Assembly: GCF_036053395.1 (NCBI RefSeq)
Contig: NZ_CP107942.1
Span: 6,652,501 to 6,716,500 of the forward strand
From: Actinoplanes sp. NBC_00393
GTDB lineage: Bacteria; Actinomycetota; Actinomycetes; Mycobacteriales; Micromonosporaceae
DNA length: 64,000 nt
Direction: 5' to 3'
The translations under genes and the position numbers were made by a program. The notes under the pieces are model-generated. The model made no database searches and was not told the origin of the DNA. It saw only the letters and a program-made list of their open reading frames with translations. Positions 7,726-16,315 of this stretch are shown one piece after another; position 1 is the stretch's first letter, and each line of letters starts with the position of its first letter.

Positions 7726-9378
7726 ATGACGAACGATGTGGTTCAGCCCGGTCGGCTCTTCGGAGTCGGTCTGGGCCCCGGCGATCCCGAACTGGTCACG
7801 GTGAAGGCGGCCCGGCTGATCGGCTCGGCCGACGTGGTGGCGTACCACGCGGCCCGGCACGGGCGCAGCAACGCCCGGGCGATCGCGGCCGGCTTCCTGC
7901 ACGACGGGCAGATCGAGGAGCCGCTGATCTACCCGGTGACCACGGAGAACACCGATCACCCCGGCGGTTATCAGGGCGCGATCGACGAGTTCTACGCCGA
8001 GTCCGCGGCCCGGCTCGCCGCGCACCTGGACGCCGGGCGTGACGTGGTGGTGCTCGCCGAGGGCGACCCGTTCTTCTACGGCTCCTACATGCACATGCAC
8101 AAACGCCTCGCCGATCGGTATGAGACGACCGTCGTCCCCGGCGTCACCTCGGTCAGCGCCGCCTCCGCCGTCCTCGGCCGGCCGCTGATGGAGCGCGACG
8201 AGGTGCTCACCGTGCTCCCCGGCACCCTCTCCACCGACGAGCTGGCGACCCGGCTCGCCGGGACCGACTCGGCCGCCGTGATGAAGCTGGGCCGGACGTT
8301 CGAGGGCGTCCGGGAGGCGCTGGACCGGGCCGGCCGCATCGACGACGCGTGGTATGTGGAGCGGGCCACCACCGACCGGGAACGCTCCGCCCCGCTGCGC
8401 GAGGTCGACCCGGAGTCGGTGCCGTACTTCTCGCTCGCCCTGCTGCCCAGCCCGGCGGCCGCCGCGTTCGCCGGCGCCCCGGCGCCGGCTGTTGAAACCG
8501 ACCACAGCACCGAGTTCGTGAGCACCAAGCGGCTCGCCGCGATGCGCGCCGAGAAGACCGCCACCGCCCCGATGATCAGCCTGGAGGGCGCGAACGCCGC
8601 TGTCCTGGCCGGTGGCGAGCACGTGGCCGGCGCCGGCAGCGTGACCGTGGTCGGGCTCGGCCCCGGCTCCCGTGACTGGCTGACCCCGGAGGCGCAGGCC
8701 GCACTCGCCGCCGCCGACGACCTGATCGGCTACGGGCCGTACGTGGACCGCGTCCCGCCGAACCCCCGGCAGCGCCGGCACTCCTCGGACAACCGGGTGG
8801 AGGCCGAGCGGGCCGCGTTCGCGCTGGACCTGGCGAAGCGCGGGCGCCGGGTGGCCGTGGTGTCCTCGGGCGACCCCGGCGTCTTCGCGATGGCCGCGGC
8901 GGTGCTCGAGGTCGCCGAGGACGACCAGTGGAAAGACGTGCCGATCCGGGTCGTGCCGGGGCTGACCGCGGCACAGGCGGTGGCGAGCCGGGCCGGCGCC
9001 CCGCTCGGGCACGACTTCTGCATCCTCTCGCTCTCCGACCGGCTCAAGCCGTGGTCGGCGATCGAGACCCGGCTGGAGGCGGCAGCCACCGCCGACCTGG
9101 TGATCGCGCTCTACAACCCGGCGTCGAAGAGCCGGACCGAGCAGCTGGTCCGCGCTCTCGAGCTGCTACGGCGGCACCGCGCCGGGCGTACCCCGGTGGT
9201 GGTCGGCCGCGACGTCGGCGGCCCGTCCGAGTCGGTGCGGGTCACCACGCTGGCCGGCCTCGACCCGGCCACCGTCGACATGCGCTGCCTGCTGATCATC
9301 GGCTCGTCGCAGACCCGCGCGGTCACCCGCGGCGACGGCACCACGGCGGTCTACACACCCCGGCACTACCCGGGCTGA
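7726..9378 (+). CDS. cobIJ: Fused precorrin-2 C20-methyltransferase / precorrin-3B C17-methyltransferase (CobI-CobJ)
   Basis: 550 residues holding two tetrapyrrole methylase domains. The N-terminal domain starts with GVGLGPGDPELVTVKAARLI and has the AEGDPFFYGSYMHMH loop of CobI (residues about 6-245). After a linker a second domain begins with VVGLGPGSRDWLTPEAQAAL and carries VSSGDPGVFAMAAAVLEV, the CobJ/CbiH signature (about 305-545). CobI methylates C-20 of precorrin-2; CobJ methylates C-17 and contracts the ring after CobG has acted, so the operon order cobG-cobH-cobIJ links consecutive steps. The fusion is common in actinobacteria. The ATG is 2 bases after the cobH stop. Confidence 0.97.
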   Translation: MTNDVVQPGRLFGVGLGPGDPELVTVKAARLIGSADVVAYHAARHGRSNARAIAAGFLHDGQIEEPLIYPVTTENTDHPGGYQGAIDEFYAESAARLAAHLDAGRDVVVLAEGDPFFYGSYMHMHKRLADRYETTVVPGVTSVSAASAVLGRPLMERDEVLTVLPGTLSTDELATRLAGTDSAAVMKLGRTFEGVREALDRAGRIDDAWYVERATTDRERSAPLREVDPESVPYFSLALLPSPAAAAFAGAPAPAVETDHSTEFVSTKRLAAMRAEKTATAPMISLEGANAAVLAGGEHVAGAGSVTVVGLGPGSRDWLTPEAQAALAAADDLIGYGPYVDRVPPNPRQRRHSSDNRVEAERAAFALDLAKRGRRVAVVSSGDPGVFAMAAAVLEVAEDDQWKDVPIRVVPGLTAAQAVASRAGAPLGHDFCILSLSDRLKPWSAIETRLEAAATADLVIALYNPASKSRTEQLVRALELLRRHRAGRTPVVVGRDVGGPSESVRVTTLAGLDPATVDMRCLLIIGSSQTRAVTRGDGTTAVYTPRHYPG

Positions 9379-9405
9379 CACCGGCCCGCATCGGCCGGGC
9401 CGGGT

Positions 9406-9423
9406 CGGGCCGCTTCCGGCCCG
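9406..9423 (+). terminator. Possible terminator hairpin after cobIJ
   Basis: CGGGCCG, a CTTC loop and CGGCCCG form a perfect 7-bp stem 27 bases after the cobIJ stop. There is no T-run, which is usual for GC-rich actinobacterial terminators, so this is only a candidate. The rest of the 200-bp gap to 9580 holds no gene I can see. Confidence 0.4.
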
Positions 9424-9579
9424 GGCGCGCACCATCGGCCGCGGCCGGGGAAACGTAGCGGGTCACCCGTTTCGCTACCGGCCGCAACCGCACTGCAGCC
9501 ATTCGAACCCTGCCCGCGCCCAGCTGTCCGACCGAAAGGAGTGCCACTGGAATTGCAACTCTTGTGAAGGGCTGCCCCC

Positions 9580-11106
9580 GTGAACTCCGCACGCAAACGT
9601 GCAGCGATTCTGGCCTCTTCGCTGCTGCTCGCCGTCACCCTGCCGGCCACCGAGACGCTGGCCGCCATCCGTACGAGCGCACCCGGACCCGGATCCACCT
9701 CCGGCGCGGTCGCGAAGGTGCAGGGTGAGGTCGTGGCCACCCGGAACAGCCGGCTCGACGCGGCACTGCAGGCCCGGACCATCAACTACTACCCGTCGAA
9801 CGCCGGCTGGTCGGCGATGTGGACGTCCTTCGACGCCGCCCGCATCGACGCGGACCTGGCGCAGGCCGCCGCGCTCGGCGCCGACAACGTACGGGTCATC
9901 GTGTTCCCGCAGTCGTTCGGCTTCCCCACCCCGAAGGCCGAGTACGCGGAGCGGCTCCGCAAGTTCATCAGCATCGCCGACGCCCACGGCCTGACCGTCA
10001 AGCTCACCCTCTTCGACTGGTGGGCCGGCTACCGCGACGCGGCCGGCAGCGCTGCCTGGGTGAAAGCGCTGCTCACCCCGTACGCGAACGACCCGCGGGT
10101 GCTCGCCGTCGAATTGAAGAACGAATTCCAGCCGGCCGACACCGCCGCCGTCACCTGGGTCCGCAACCTGATCCCCGTGGTACGCGCAGCCGTACCGGAG
10201 ATCCCACTGACCCTCTCGACCGACGGCCAGACCGGTGCCGCCGGCCTGGCCCGGATCAAGTCGCTGCTCGCCGCCACCCCGCTGGACTACTACGACTTCC
10301 ACTTCTACGGAAACTCGGAACGCGCGCTCGCCGAGATCCGCAAGGCGCAGGCCGCCGTCGCCCCGGCCCCGATCGTGATCGGCGAGACCGGTCTGAGCAC
10401 GACCTCGCACAGCGAGGGCGACCAGGCGGCGTACCTGGCCCGGGTGTTCCGCGCGGCCGCGGTCGCCGGCGTGGACTCGGTCGCGCCGTGGACCCTGTAC
10501 GACTTCCGGGACGGCGCGATCCCGTCGAACTCGGCGGTGTCGAAGCTGCCGGCGCAGTACCGGTTCGGCCTGCTCCGGGCCGACGGGTCGGCGAAGCGCG
10601 CGGCCGACGTGGTCCGCAGCGCGTGGACGACCGGCGCCCTGGCCGAGGACGACATCCTGAACCTCGACTTCGAGGCCTCCCCGGAGAACTCGCCGTGGCA
10701 GAGCAACCTGCCCCAACTGGGCACCGCTGTCCTGGTGGACGACGTGGCGCACAGCGGATCGACGGCGGCCCGCTTCTCGCGTACCACCCGGACCAGCAGC
10801 GGCCTGCCCGCGCTGCGCACCTCACCGATCAGCCCGGTCCAGGCCGGGCAGCGCTGGCACGCCGCGGCCTGGGCCCGGGGCAGCAACGCGACCGGGATCA
10901 CCGAGATCGCGCTGAGCTGGTTCGACATCAACGACAAGTGGCTCGGGCAGGCCACGTCGGCACGGTTGAAGACCGGCACCACGGGCTGGACGAAACTCAC
11001 CGTCGACGCGGTGGCGCCGGCCGGCGCCACCAGCGTCCAGCTTCACCTCAAGTCGGGCGACAACACCGGAACCGTCTGGTTCGACGACGTGACGCTCTCG
11101 TCCTGA
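9580..11106 (+). CDS. Secreted clan GH-A glycoside hydrolase (GH5-like) with C-terminal carbohydrate-binding-like domain
   Basis: 508 residues from a GTG with GAAGG 9 bases upstream. A signal peptide is clear (MNSARKRAAILASSLLLAVTL, with cleavage probably after ETLA). Residues about 60-350 form a TIM-barrel glycosidase: the acid/base Asn-Glu pair is in AVELKNEFQP (Glu182) and the nucleophile in IVIGETGLS (Glu269), both at the strand ends expected in GH-A. From about 365 a beta-sandwich resembles CBM4/9-type domains (LNLDFEASPENSPWQSN, ending GTVWFDDVTLSS). It probably cuts a beta-glucan or related polymer outside the cell. It converges on the polysaccharide operon and overlaps its last gene by 64 bp, suggesting it acts on or trims that polymer. 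The substrate is inferred only. Confidence 0.85.
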   Translation: MNSARKRAAILASSLLLAVTLPATETLAAIRTSAPGPGSTSGAVAKVQGEVVATRNSRLDAALQARTINYYPSNAGWSAMWTSFDAARIDADLAQAAALGADNVRVIVFPQSFGFPTPKAEYAERLRKFISIADAHGLTVKLTLFDWWAGYRDAAGSAAWVKALLTPYANDPRVLAVELKNEFQPADTAAVTWVRNLIPVVRAAVPEIPLTLSTDGQTGAAGLARIKSLLAATPLDYYDFHFYGNSERALAEIRKAQAAVAPAPIVIGETGLSTTSHSEGDQAAYLARVFRAAAVAGVDSVAPWTLYDFRDGAIPSNSAVSKLPAQYRFGLLRADGSAKRAADVVRSAWTTGALAEDDILNLDFEASPENSPWQSNLPQLGTAVLVDDVAHSGSTAARFSRTTRTSSGLPALRTSPISPVQAGQRWHAAAWARGSNATGITEIALSWFDINDKWLGQATSARLKTGTTGWTKLTVDAVAPAGATSVQLHLKSGDNTGTVWFDDVTLSS

Positions 11107-12260
11107 GGCGCCCCGGTCGCGATCCCGATCCGGTTCAGCAGGCGGTCGTACGCGGCGACCGTACGCTCCCACGAAGACGGATCGACGTGCCGCCGGCCGG
11201 CCAGGCCGGCGGCGCGTTCGATACCCGCCCGCAGTTCCGCCGGCTCGCCGGCCGGCACGAACACCGTGCCGCTGTAGCTCTCGGCGGCCTCGACCAGGCC
11301 GCCCACCGCGGTCACCACCACCGGCAGGCCGTGGCTCATCGCGATGTGCAACGGCCCGCTGGCCGAACTGCGCCGGTACGGCAGCACCACCACGTCCGCC
11401 GCCGCGAAGTACTCGTTGACCTCGACGTCCGCGACGTACCGGTTGACGAAGGTGATCCGGTCCCGCACCGGCGAGTCGGTGATCAACTCCCCCGGCAGGG
11501 TCCAGCCCTCCCAGGTCTCCCCCACCACGGTCAGGTGATAGCCCGGCCCCAGTTGCGCGAACGCCTCGATCAGGTCCTCGAGACCCTTGTACGGCCGGAT
11601 CGTCCCGAAGAACAGCAGCCGGCAGACCCCGTCCGGACCGGGCCGCCGGGCCGCCGGCTCGTGATGGTCGAACGGCCCGTGCAACGCCACCTCGGTCGGC
11701 ACCCCGCCCAGGTCGTACGCCTCGGCCAGCGCCGCCTGATCGAACCGCGAGTGCACGATCACCCCGTCGGTGCGCTTCAGCAGCGGCCGGATGCACGCCT
11801 TCACGTAGCGGGTCGCCCACTGGTGCCGGGCCTCCCCGGTGTCCTGCACCTCATGGAACTCCACGATCACCCGGATCCCCAGCGACCGGGCGGCCAGGCA
11901 GAGCACCAGGTACGAGTGCAGCACCGCACCGGTCCACCACTGCAGCACCAGGACGTCCGGCCGGAACTCGCGCAGGAAAGCGACGGCCCGGGCGAGGCTC
12001 GGGAGCGCCCACCAATCGATGCCGTCGAATACGCGTACCCCATCGGTGTAACGCAGGTCGGCAAGAGAGTGACCGACCCGCTCACGCCCGGGATAGAGCC
12101 TGGCCGGCAGGAGCCGGCGCATCAGGATCGTGCCCACCTGGAAGCGTCCGCTGAGCGCGTTGCTCAGCCGGCAGGTGTAGTAGCTGATCCCGGACAGGAA
12201 CCGCCAGCCGGAGCCGACGACCAGGACGCGCGGCTCAGCGCCGGGCAGCGATGCAGGCAC
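11043..12260 (-). CDS. Glycosyltransferase family 4 protein
   Basis: 405 residues with the GT-B fold of GT4: N-terminal Gly-rich VVGSGWRFLSGISYYT, C-terminal donor domain starting RLLFFGTIRPYKGLEDLIEAF, and the E-x7-E-like region near SGPLHIAMSHGLPVVVTAVGGL. It is the last gene of the polysaccharide operon; its ATG lies 26 bp inside the preceding GT4 gene. Its last 64 bp run antisense across the 3' end of the glycoside hydrolase gene. The sugar donor is unknown. Confidence 0.9.
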   Translation of the reverse strand: MPASLPGAEPRVLVVGSGWRFLSGISYYTCRLSNALSGRFQVGTILMRRLLPARLYPGRERVGHSLADLRYTDGVRVFDGIDWWALPSLARAVAFLREFRPDVLVLQWWTGAVLHSYLVLCLAARSLGIRVIVEFHEVQDTGEARHQWATRYVKACIRPLLKRTDGVIVHSRFDQAALAEAYDLGGVPTEVALHGPFDHHEPAARRPGPDGVCRLLFFGTIRPYKGLEDLIEAFAQLGPGYHLTVVGETWEGWTLPGELITDSPVRDRITFVNRYVADVEVNEYFAAADVVVLPYRRSSASGPLHIAMSHGLPVVVTAVGGLVEAAESYSGTVFVPAGEPAELRAGIERAAGLAGRRHVDPSSWERTVAAYDRLLNRIGIATGAPQDESVTSSNQTVPVLSPDLR

Positions 12261-13476
12261 GGTAGACCTCCTCGATCTGGGGGACGACGCGGGCCGCGGT
12301 GAAATCGAGCCCGCGCTGATGACCGGCCGTGCGCAGCCGCGCGGCCAGGTCCTGGTCGGTGAGCACGCGCAGCAGCGCGTCGTGCAGGCGGTCCGGGTCG
12401 CGCGGCGGCACCAGCAGGCCGTCCACCTCGTCGCGCACCACGTCGAGCAGCCCGCCGGACGCCGAGGCGACCAGCGGCGCGCCGGCCAGCATCGCCTCGA
12501 CCGCGACCTGGCCCATCCCCTCCAGCAGCGACGGCACCACGCCGGCCGCGGCGCCGCGCCAGGCGGCCATCACCTGCGCGTGCGGCACGTCATGCCGGAC
12601 CAGCACGCCGGGCGGGATCGGCGGGGTGTCGTCACGCGCGGTGCCGAGACAGACCAGCGCGGGCGCCGGGTCCGGGCCAGGCCAGCTGTCAACCAATCTT
12701 CGGTACGCGGTGAACAGCACATCGATGCCCTTGTGCGGGCCGAGCTGTCCGACGAAGAGCAGGTAGGGCCGGTCCGGCAGCCAGTCCGGCCGGGGTGTGG
12801 CGCGGGCCAGCTCGTCCAGGCCGTCCGGGACCAGGCTGGACAGCACCCGGACCGGGAGTTCGCCGGGGAGCCGCGCGAGGTTCAGGGCGGCGGCCACGGA
12901 CGACGAGATCGCGGTGAGGCAGTCGATGCCGCGATGCCGGTGCGCGCGCAGCCCGGCGGTGAGGACGGCGGAGCGCGGCCGGCCGTACTGGGTCGAGGCG
13001 CACGGCAGGCACCGGGACAGGCTGGGGCCGGCACACCGGCGGCCGTTCCGGGAGAAAGTCTTGCGTACGCACGTCAGCCCGAAATCATGCGCGGTGTGCA
13101 CATGCGGCAGCCCGTTCCGGCCGAAGTGCAGCGGGAGGTAGCTGTACATCAGCCAGTCGTGGCTGTGCACCAGATCGAACTGTTCGGTACGCAGGACGCG
13201 CGCGATCGCGGCGGTGGTCAGCGGATCCGGGACGGTCGGGTGGAACGGCTTGCCGGGATCCTTGTTCAGCTTGGGCAGCAGGGTGTTGGCGACACTGCGG
13301 ACCCGGCGTACGCGTACTCCGTTGATCTCCTCGTCGTCCGTTGCTTTCGGTGTGGCCAGGGTGAGCACGGTGATCTCGTGGCCGCGCCGCACCATCTCCT
13401 CGCCGCTGGTGGCGATGCTGCGCTCCAGGCCGCCGATGACCGGGGCGTAGAGGTTGGACAGATGCAGGATCTTCAT
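12235..13476 (-). CDS. Glycosyltransferase family 4 protein with a Cys-rich insertion
   Basis: 413 residues. The N-terminus MKILHLSNLYAPVIGGLERS is a textbook GT4 start, and the donor-binding half starts at YLLFVGQLGPHKGIDVLF with VVPSLLEGMGQVAVEAMLAG as the E-x7-E segment. Between the two domains is a Cys cluster (TCVRKTF, RRCAG, SRCLPCAS) of the kind seen in some GT4 members, perhaps a metal site. ATGA overlap with the upstream flippase gene; its own stop is 26 bp into the next gene. Confidence 0.92.
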   Translation of the reverse strand: MKILHLSNLYAPVIGGLERSIATSGEEMVRRGHEITVLTLATPKATDDEEINGVRVRRVRSVANTLLPKLNKDPGKPFHPTVPDPLTTAAIARVLRTEQFDLVHSHDWLMYSYLPLHFGRNGLPHVHTAHDFGLTCVRKTFSRNGRRCAGPSLSRCLPCASTQYGRPRSAVLTAGLRAHRHRGIDCLTAISSSVAAALNLARLPGELPVRVLSSLVPDGLDELARATPRPDWLPDRPYLLFVGQLGPHKGIDVLFTAYRRLVDSWPGPDPAPALVCLGTARDDTPPIPPGVLVRHDVPHAQVMAAWRGAAAGVVPSLLEGMGQVAVEAMLAGAPLVASASGGLLDVVRDEVDGLLVPPRDPDRLHDALLRVLTDQDLAARLRTAGHQRGLDFTAARVVPQIEEVYRACIAARR

Positions 13477-14999
13477 CGGCTCCTCCGGATCGCCGGCGCG
13501 TCGCCGGCTTCGTGCCGCTCCACCCGGCGGTCGGCCGGCCCCACTTCCGCGCCGCCGGCCCCACCCCGGCTGTCACCCAGTGCTGCTTCCGGGCCTTCGA
13601 AGCAGCAGTCAGTGACAGCCGCGCTTGCCTGGCTGGCGCTCACTGCTGTTTCCCGGCCTCCGAAACAGCCCTCAGTGACAGCCGCGCTTGCCTGGCTGGC
13701 GCTCCCTGCTGTTTCCCGACCTCCGAAACAGCCGTCAGCGCCAGCCGGGCGGAGGCGGCTGGTGGCCGCGAGCAGAAATACGAGCAGGGCGCTCGCGGTC
13801 TGGCCGGTCAGCCAGGCGATCCCGGCGCCGGTCACGCCCCAACCGGGCAGAAGCAGCCAGGTCAGCGACAGGCACGCGCCGGCCCGGACGATGTTGAGGC
13901 GCCGGCACCGCCGGAACTCGCCCCGCGAACGCCAGTGCGCGACCGCGAGGTTCGTGATCGCGTCCGGGATCGCGGCGATCACCAGGATCTTGAGCAGGAG
14001 GCCGCTGGTGTCCGCGTACCCGGCGCTGAACAGCGCGAGAATCCGATCCCCGGCCAGTAACAGCACGGCACCCGGCCCACCGACGACCGCGCCGACCACG
14101 ACGGCCGCGCGCGTCACGCTCACCCGGGCCGCGTTGGTGCGTTCCGCGTAGAGGGCGGAGGCAACCGCCGGCGACACCATGAACAGCATCGAGGCGGTCA
14201 TCCAAGCCAGGTAGAAATGCGCGTTGGCATCCGCACCCAGCCGTGCGGTGACCATCACGGGCAACAGCGCCGCCGGACCAGCCTGACTGAGATTGATCAG
14301 GTGATGGCCGGTCAGGGCGGCACGCAGATGCGGAAGCTCGGCCACGATCCCGGCGGCACGCAGCCGCGCGCCGGACCGCAGCCGGCCCAGACCGGCGATC
14401 ATCGTGACAGCGCTGACCAGCAGGATCGGCAGGGTCCAGGAGATCAGTACGGCGCCGGCCGAGTGCCATCCCATGGCCACCACGGCGAGCAGGGCGACGA
14501 TTTTGCCAAGAGCCAGACCCAGATTGCGTACGAACATTCCGCGCCCAGCCCGATGCGCCACATAGACGTTGTCCAGCAGGGTGGTCACCGTAACCGCGAC
14601 CGCAGCGCAGGTCAGAGCGGCGAGACCGGTGGACCCGGAGAGGAAGGAGAAGTTCTCCACCAGTCGGGGCGCAACCAGCGCACCGGCAGTGGCAACGGCC
14701 GCCGTGGCCAGCGCACCGAAGATCAACCCACCGCTGACGATCCGGGACCAGTCGCCGCCCGCAGCCGGAAGCCGCTGGATGAACATGTGCCCGGCACCCA
14801 GGTTCGCGATCATGCTGACCGCTGTGGCGGCCGAGATGAGCGCGGTCGCTGTACCGATCTGCCATGTCGGCACCGCCCGGGCAGCCAACATCCAGAAGCA
14901 GTAACCGAGACCGCCATTGATCACCGTGGTCGCCATGATCAGCAGGCTGTTGCGAGCCAGCGAGTCCCCAGCCAGCCGCCGGGCAGCGGTGATCAACAC
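13473..14999 (-). CDS. Polysaccharide flippase-like membrane protein (MATE/Wzx superfamily) with repeat-derived tail
   Basis: 508 residues, about 12 membrane segments from NSLLIMATTVINGGLGYCFW to the segment at about 400-420. The start is a GTG overlapping the stop of the upstream gene by 7 bases. Such proteins flip lipid-linked oligosaccharide units across the membrane. After the last membrane segment (ending FLLAATSRLR) comes an odd tail of about 90 residues: two near-identical 21-residue units beginning GCFGGRETA and a diverged third, CCFEGPEAA. These are the translation of a 63-bp DNA repeat at 13580-13742, also found at 37.8 kb. The tail is probably cytoplasmic and not part of the transporter fold. 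Its stop overlaps the next GT4 start (ATGA). Confidence 0.85.
   Translation of the reverse strand: MLITAARRLAGDSLARNSLLIMATTVINGGLGYCFWMLAARAVPTWQIGTATALISAATAVSMIANLGAGHMFIQRLPAAGGDWSRIVSGGLIFGALATAAVATAGALVAPRLVENFSFLSGSTGLAALTCAAVAVTVTTLLDNVYVAHRAGRGMFVRNLGLALGKIVALLAVVAMGWHSAGAVLISWTLPILLVSAVTMIAGLGRLRSGARLRAAGIVAELPHLRAALTGHHLINLSQAGPAALLPVMVTARLGADANAHFYLAWMTASMLFMVSPAVASALYAERTNAARVSVTRAAVVVGAVVGGPGAVLLLAGDRILALFSAGYADTSGLLLKILVIAAIPDAITNLAVAHWRSRGEFRRCRRLNIVRAGACLSLTWLLLPGWGVTGAGIAWLTGQTASALLVFLLAATSRLRPAGADGCFGGRETAGSASQASAAVTEGCFGGRETAVSASQASAAVTDCCFEGPEAALGDSRGGAGGAEVGPADRRVERHEAGDAPAIRRSR
13580..13742. repeat. 63-bp tandem repeat, array A (inside the flippase gene)
   Basis: Two full units (13580-13642, 13643-13705) and a partial third, period exactly 63 bp or 21 codons, so the reading frame is kept. 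Each unit has an inverted repeat: TGCTGCTTC/GAAGCAGCA in unit 1 and CTGTTTC/GAAACAG in unit 2, with matching base changes in both arms. The same period and about 60% ungapped identity link it to array B at 37.8 kb. Confidence 0.85.
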
Positions 15000-16315
15000 G
15001 CCGCGCGCCCCCGCAGGCCAGGCCGCACCGCCGCCATCCCAGCCGCAGCCTGGGCGTAGAAGCCGGTACCCATCTTGCCGACGCTGATGTGCACGGCGCG
15101 CAGGCAGCCGTCCGGGGGCAGCGCGGGGACTCGCACGGTGATCGAACGTGCTGTTTCAGCAGCTACGGTGACCGGGCGGGTGCTGACCACTTGGCCGCCG
15201 ATGCGGAGCCGGAGCACGGTGTTGAGGGTGTCGAGGCCGGAACTCGTGACGCGGACCGGGACGGAGAGGCCGCGAGCCGGGACGGTCACCGGACGGTCGA
15301 TCTGCGCAGCCCAGCCGTTGAGGGCCACGCTCAGGTAGCCGGGCTGGGCGGGATGCGGCGCCGACACGTAAGCGCGCACCGCGAATCCGCCGATGGTAAG
15401 CGCCAACGCGGCCGGCACAGTCACCGCCGCGGCGGTCTGGCAGCCGGTGGCGATACGCGCCAAGCGCGAGCCGCCCGACGCTGCCGGACTCACGAGGTGG
15501 CTCGCCGAGGTCACGGAACCAGGAGCCCCGGAGGCATGGGGCGCGAAAGCCGGAGCCGTGGATGCCGGACCCGCAGAAGTCGGAGCCGCAGAAGCTGGCG
15601 CCGGGGAAGCCGGAGCGGGGGAAGCTGAGGAAGGCTGTGGTCCGGAGGCTTTGGGGGCGGTACCGCCGGGCGTGCGCTGGGCCGGCAGACCGACCGGGCC
15701 CGCCTTGCGGCTCGGGCGAGTCGCAGGCAGCCGCTCTCGGAGAAGTGCGACCGCACCCAGCAGCGTGGCCGCCACCGCGCCGCCGACCACCAGCGGCGCC
15801 GGACGGACCGGCTCGCCGGCCGCATGCAGGGCGAGGGCCACCAGCGGAAGCGTGACCAGCCCGGCAACCAGGGCGAATGCCATCCGGGCAGCCGGCCACC
15901 CGGTTTCGAGCCGGGCACCGGCCGGGGAAGACCAGCCCGATGCAGCGCCGAGCCCGAACGGCCGTCCGGGATCGGAGCCCGGCGTGGAGGGCCGGTGCGG
16001 GCCGAAGCTGGGCGCGGAGAGCTCGCCCGGGTCCAAGTCAGGCACGGCAAGTCCGCTCGGGCCGGCACCCAGTTCAGACCGCCGGCCCGACCCGGAGCTG
16101 GGCGCGGGAGGCCGGCCTGAGCCGGCGCTGGGGGTTGCCGGCCGGGACGGCTCGGAGTGAGCAGCCGGGGCAACGCCCGGGAGGGCGCGCAGCCACAGGG
16201 CTCCGATGGCCGCCAAGGCGGTCAGGGTGAGTGGCAACGCGAGCCACGGCCGCCCGGCGGCCGGGAGGATGGTGGCCAGGGAACCGTAGGCGAGGAGCAT
16301 CAGCAGTACGGTCAT
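14993..16315 (-). CDS. Membrane protein of unknown function in the polysaccharide operon
   Basis: 440 residues from the ATG at 16315, which overlaps the upstream stop (ATGA). Not recognised as a known family. Visible parts: two N-terminal membrane segments (MTVLLMLLAYGSLATIL and LALPLTLTALAAIGALWL); a long loop of Ser, Pro and Gly (about 50-135); two more segments (MAFALVAGLVTLPLVALAL and LVVGGAVAATLLGAVALL); a second Ala/Ser/Pro linker; a fifth segment (VPAALALTIGGFAVRAYV); and a C-terminal beta-rich region of about 120 residues (PVTVPARGLSVPVRVTSSGL onward) that is probably outside the cell. Its place between the GT-C-like protein and the flippase suggests a part in polymer assembly or export. 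Confidence 0.75.
   Translation of the reverse strand: MTVLLMLLAYGSLATILPAAGRPWLALPLTLTALAAIGALWLRALPGVAPAAHSEPSRPATPSAGSGRPPAPSSGSGRRSELGAGPSGLAVPDLDPGELSAPSFGPHRPSTPGSDPGRPFGLGAASGWSSPAGARLETGWPAARMAFALVAGLVTLPLVALALHAAGEPVRPAPLVVGGAVAATLLGAVALLRERLPATRPSRKAGPVGLPAQRTPGGTAPKASGPQPSSASPAPASPAPASAAPTSAGPASTAPAFAPHASGAPGSVTSASHLVSPAASGGSRLARIATGCQTAAAVTVPAALALTIGGFAVRAYVSAPHPAQPGYLSVALNGWAAQIDRPVTVPARGLSVPVRVTSSGLDTLNTVLRLRIGGQVVSTRPVTVAAETARSITVRVPALPPDGCLRAVHISVGKMGTGFYAQAAAGMAAVRPGLRGRAAC

Noticed and set aside
9819..12302. 827-codon + strand frame across the glycosidase and GT4 genes
   Set aside because: It crosses two real genes on opposite strands and has the low-complexity look of GC-rich shadow frames.
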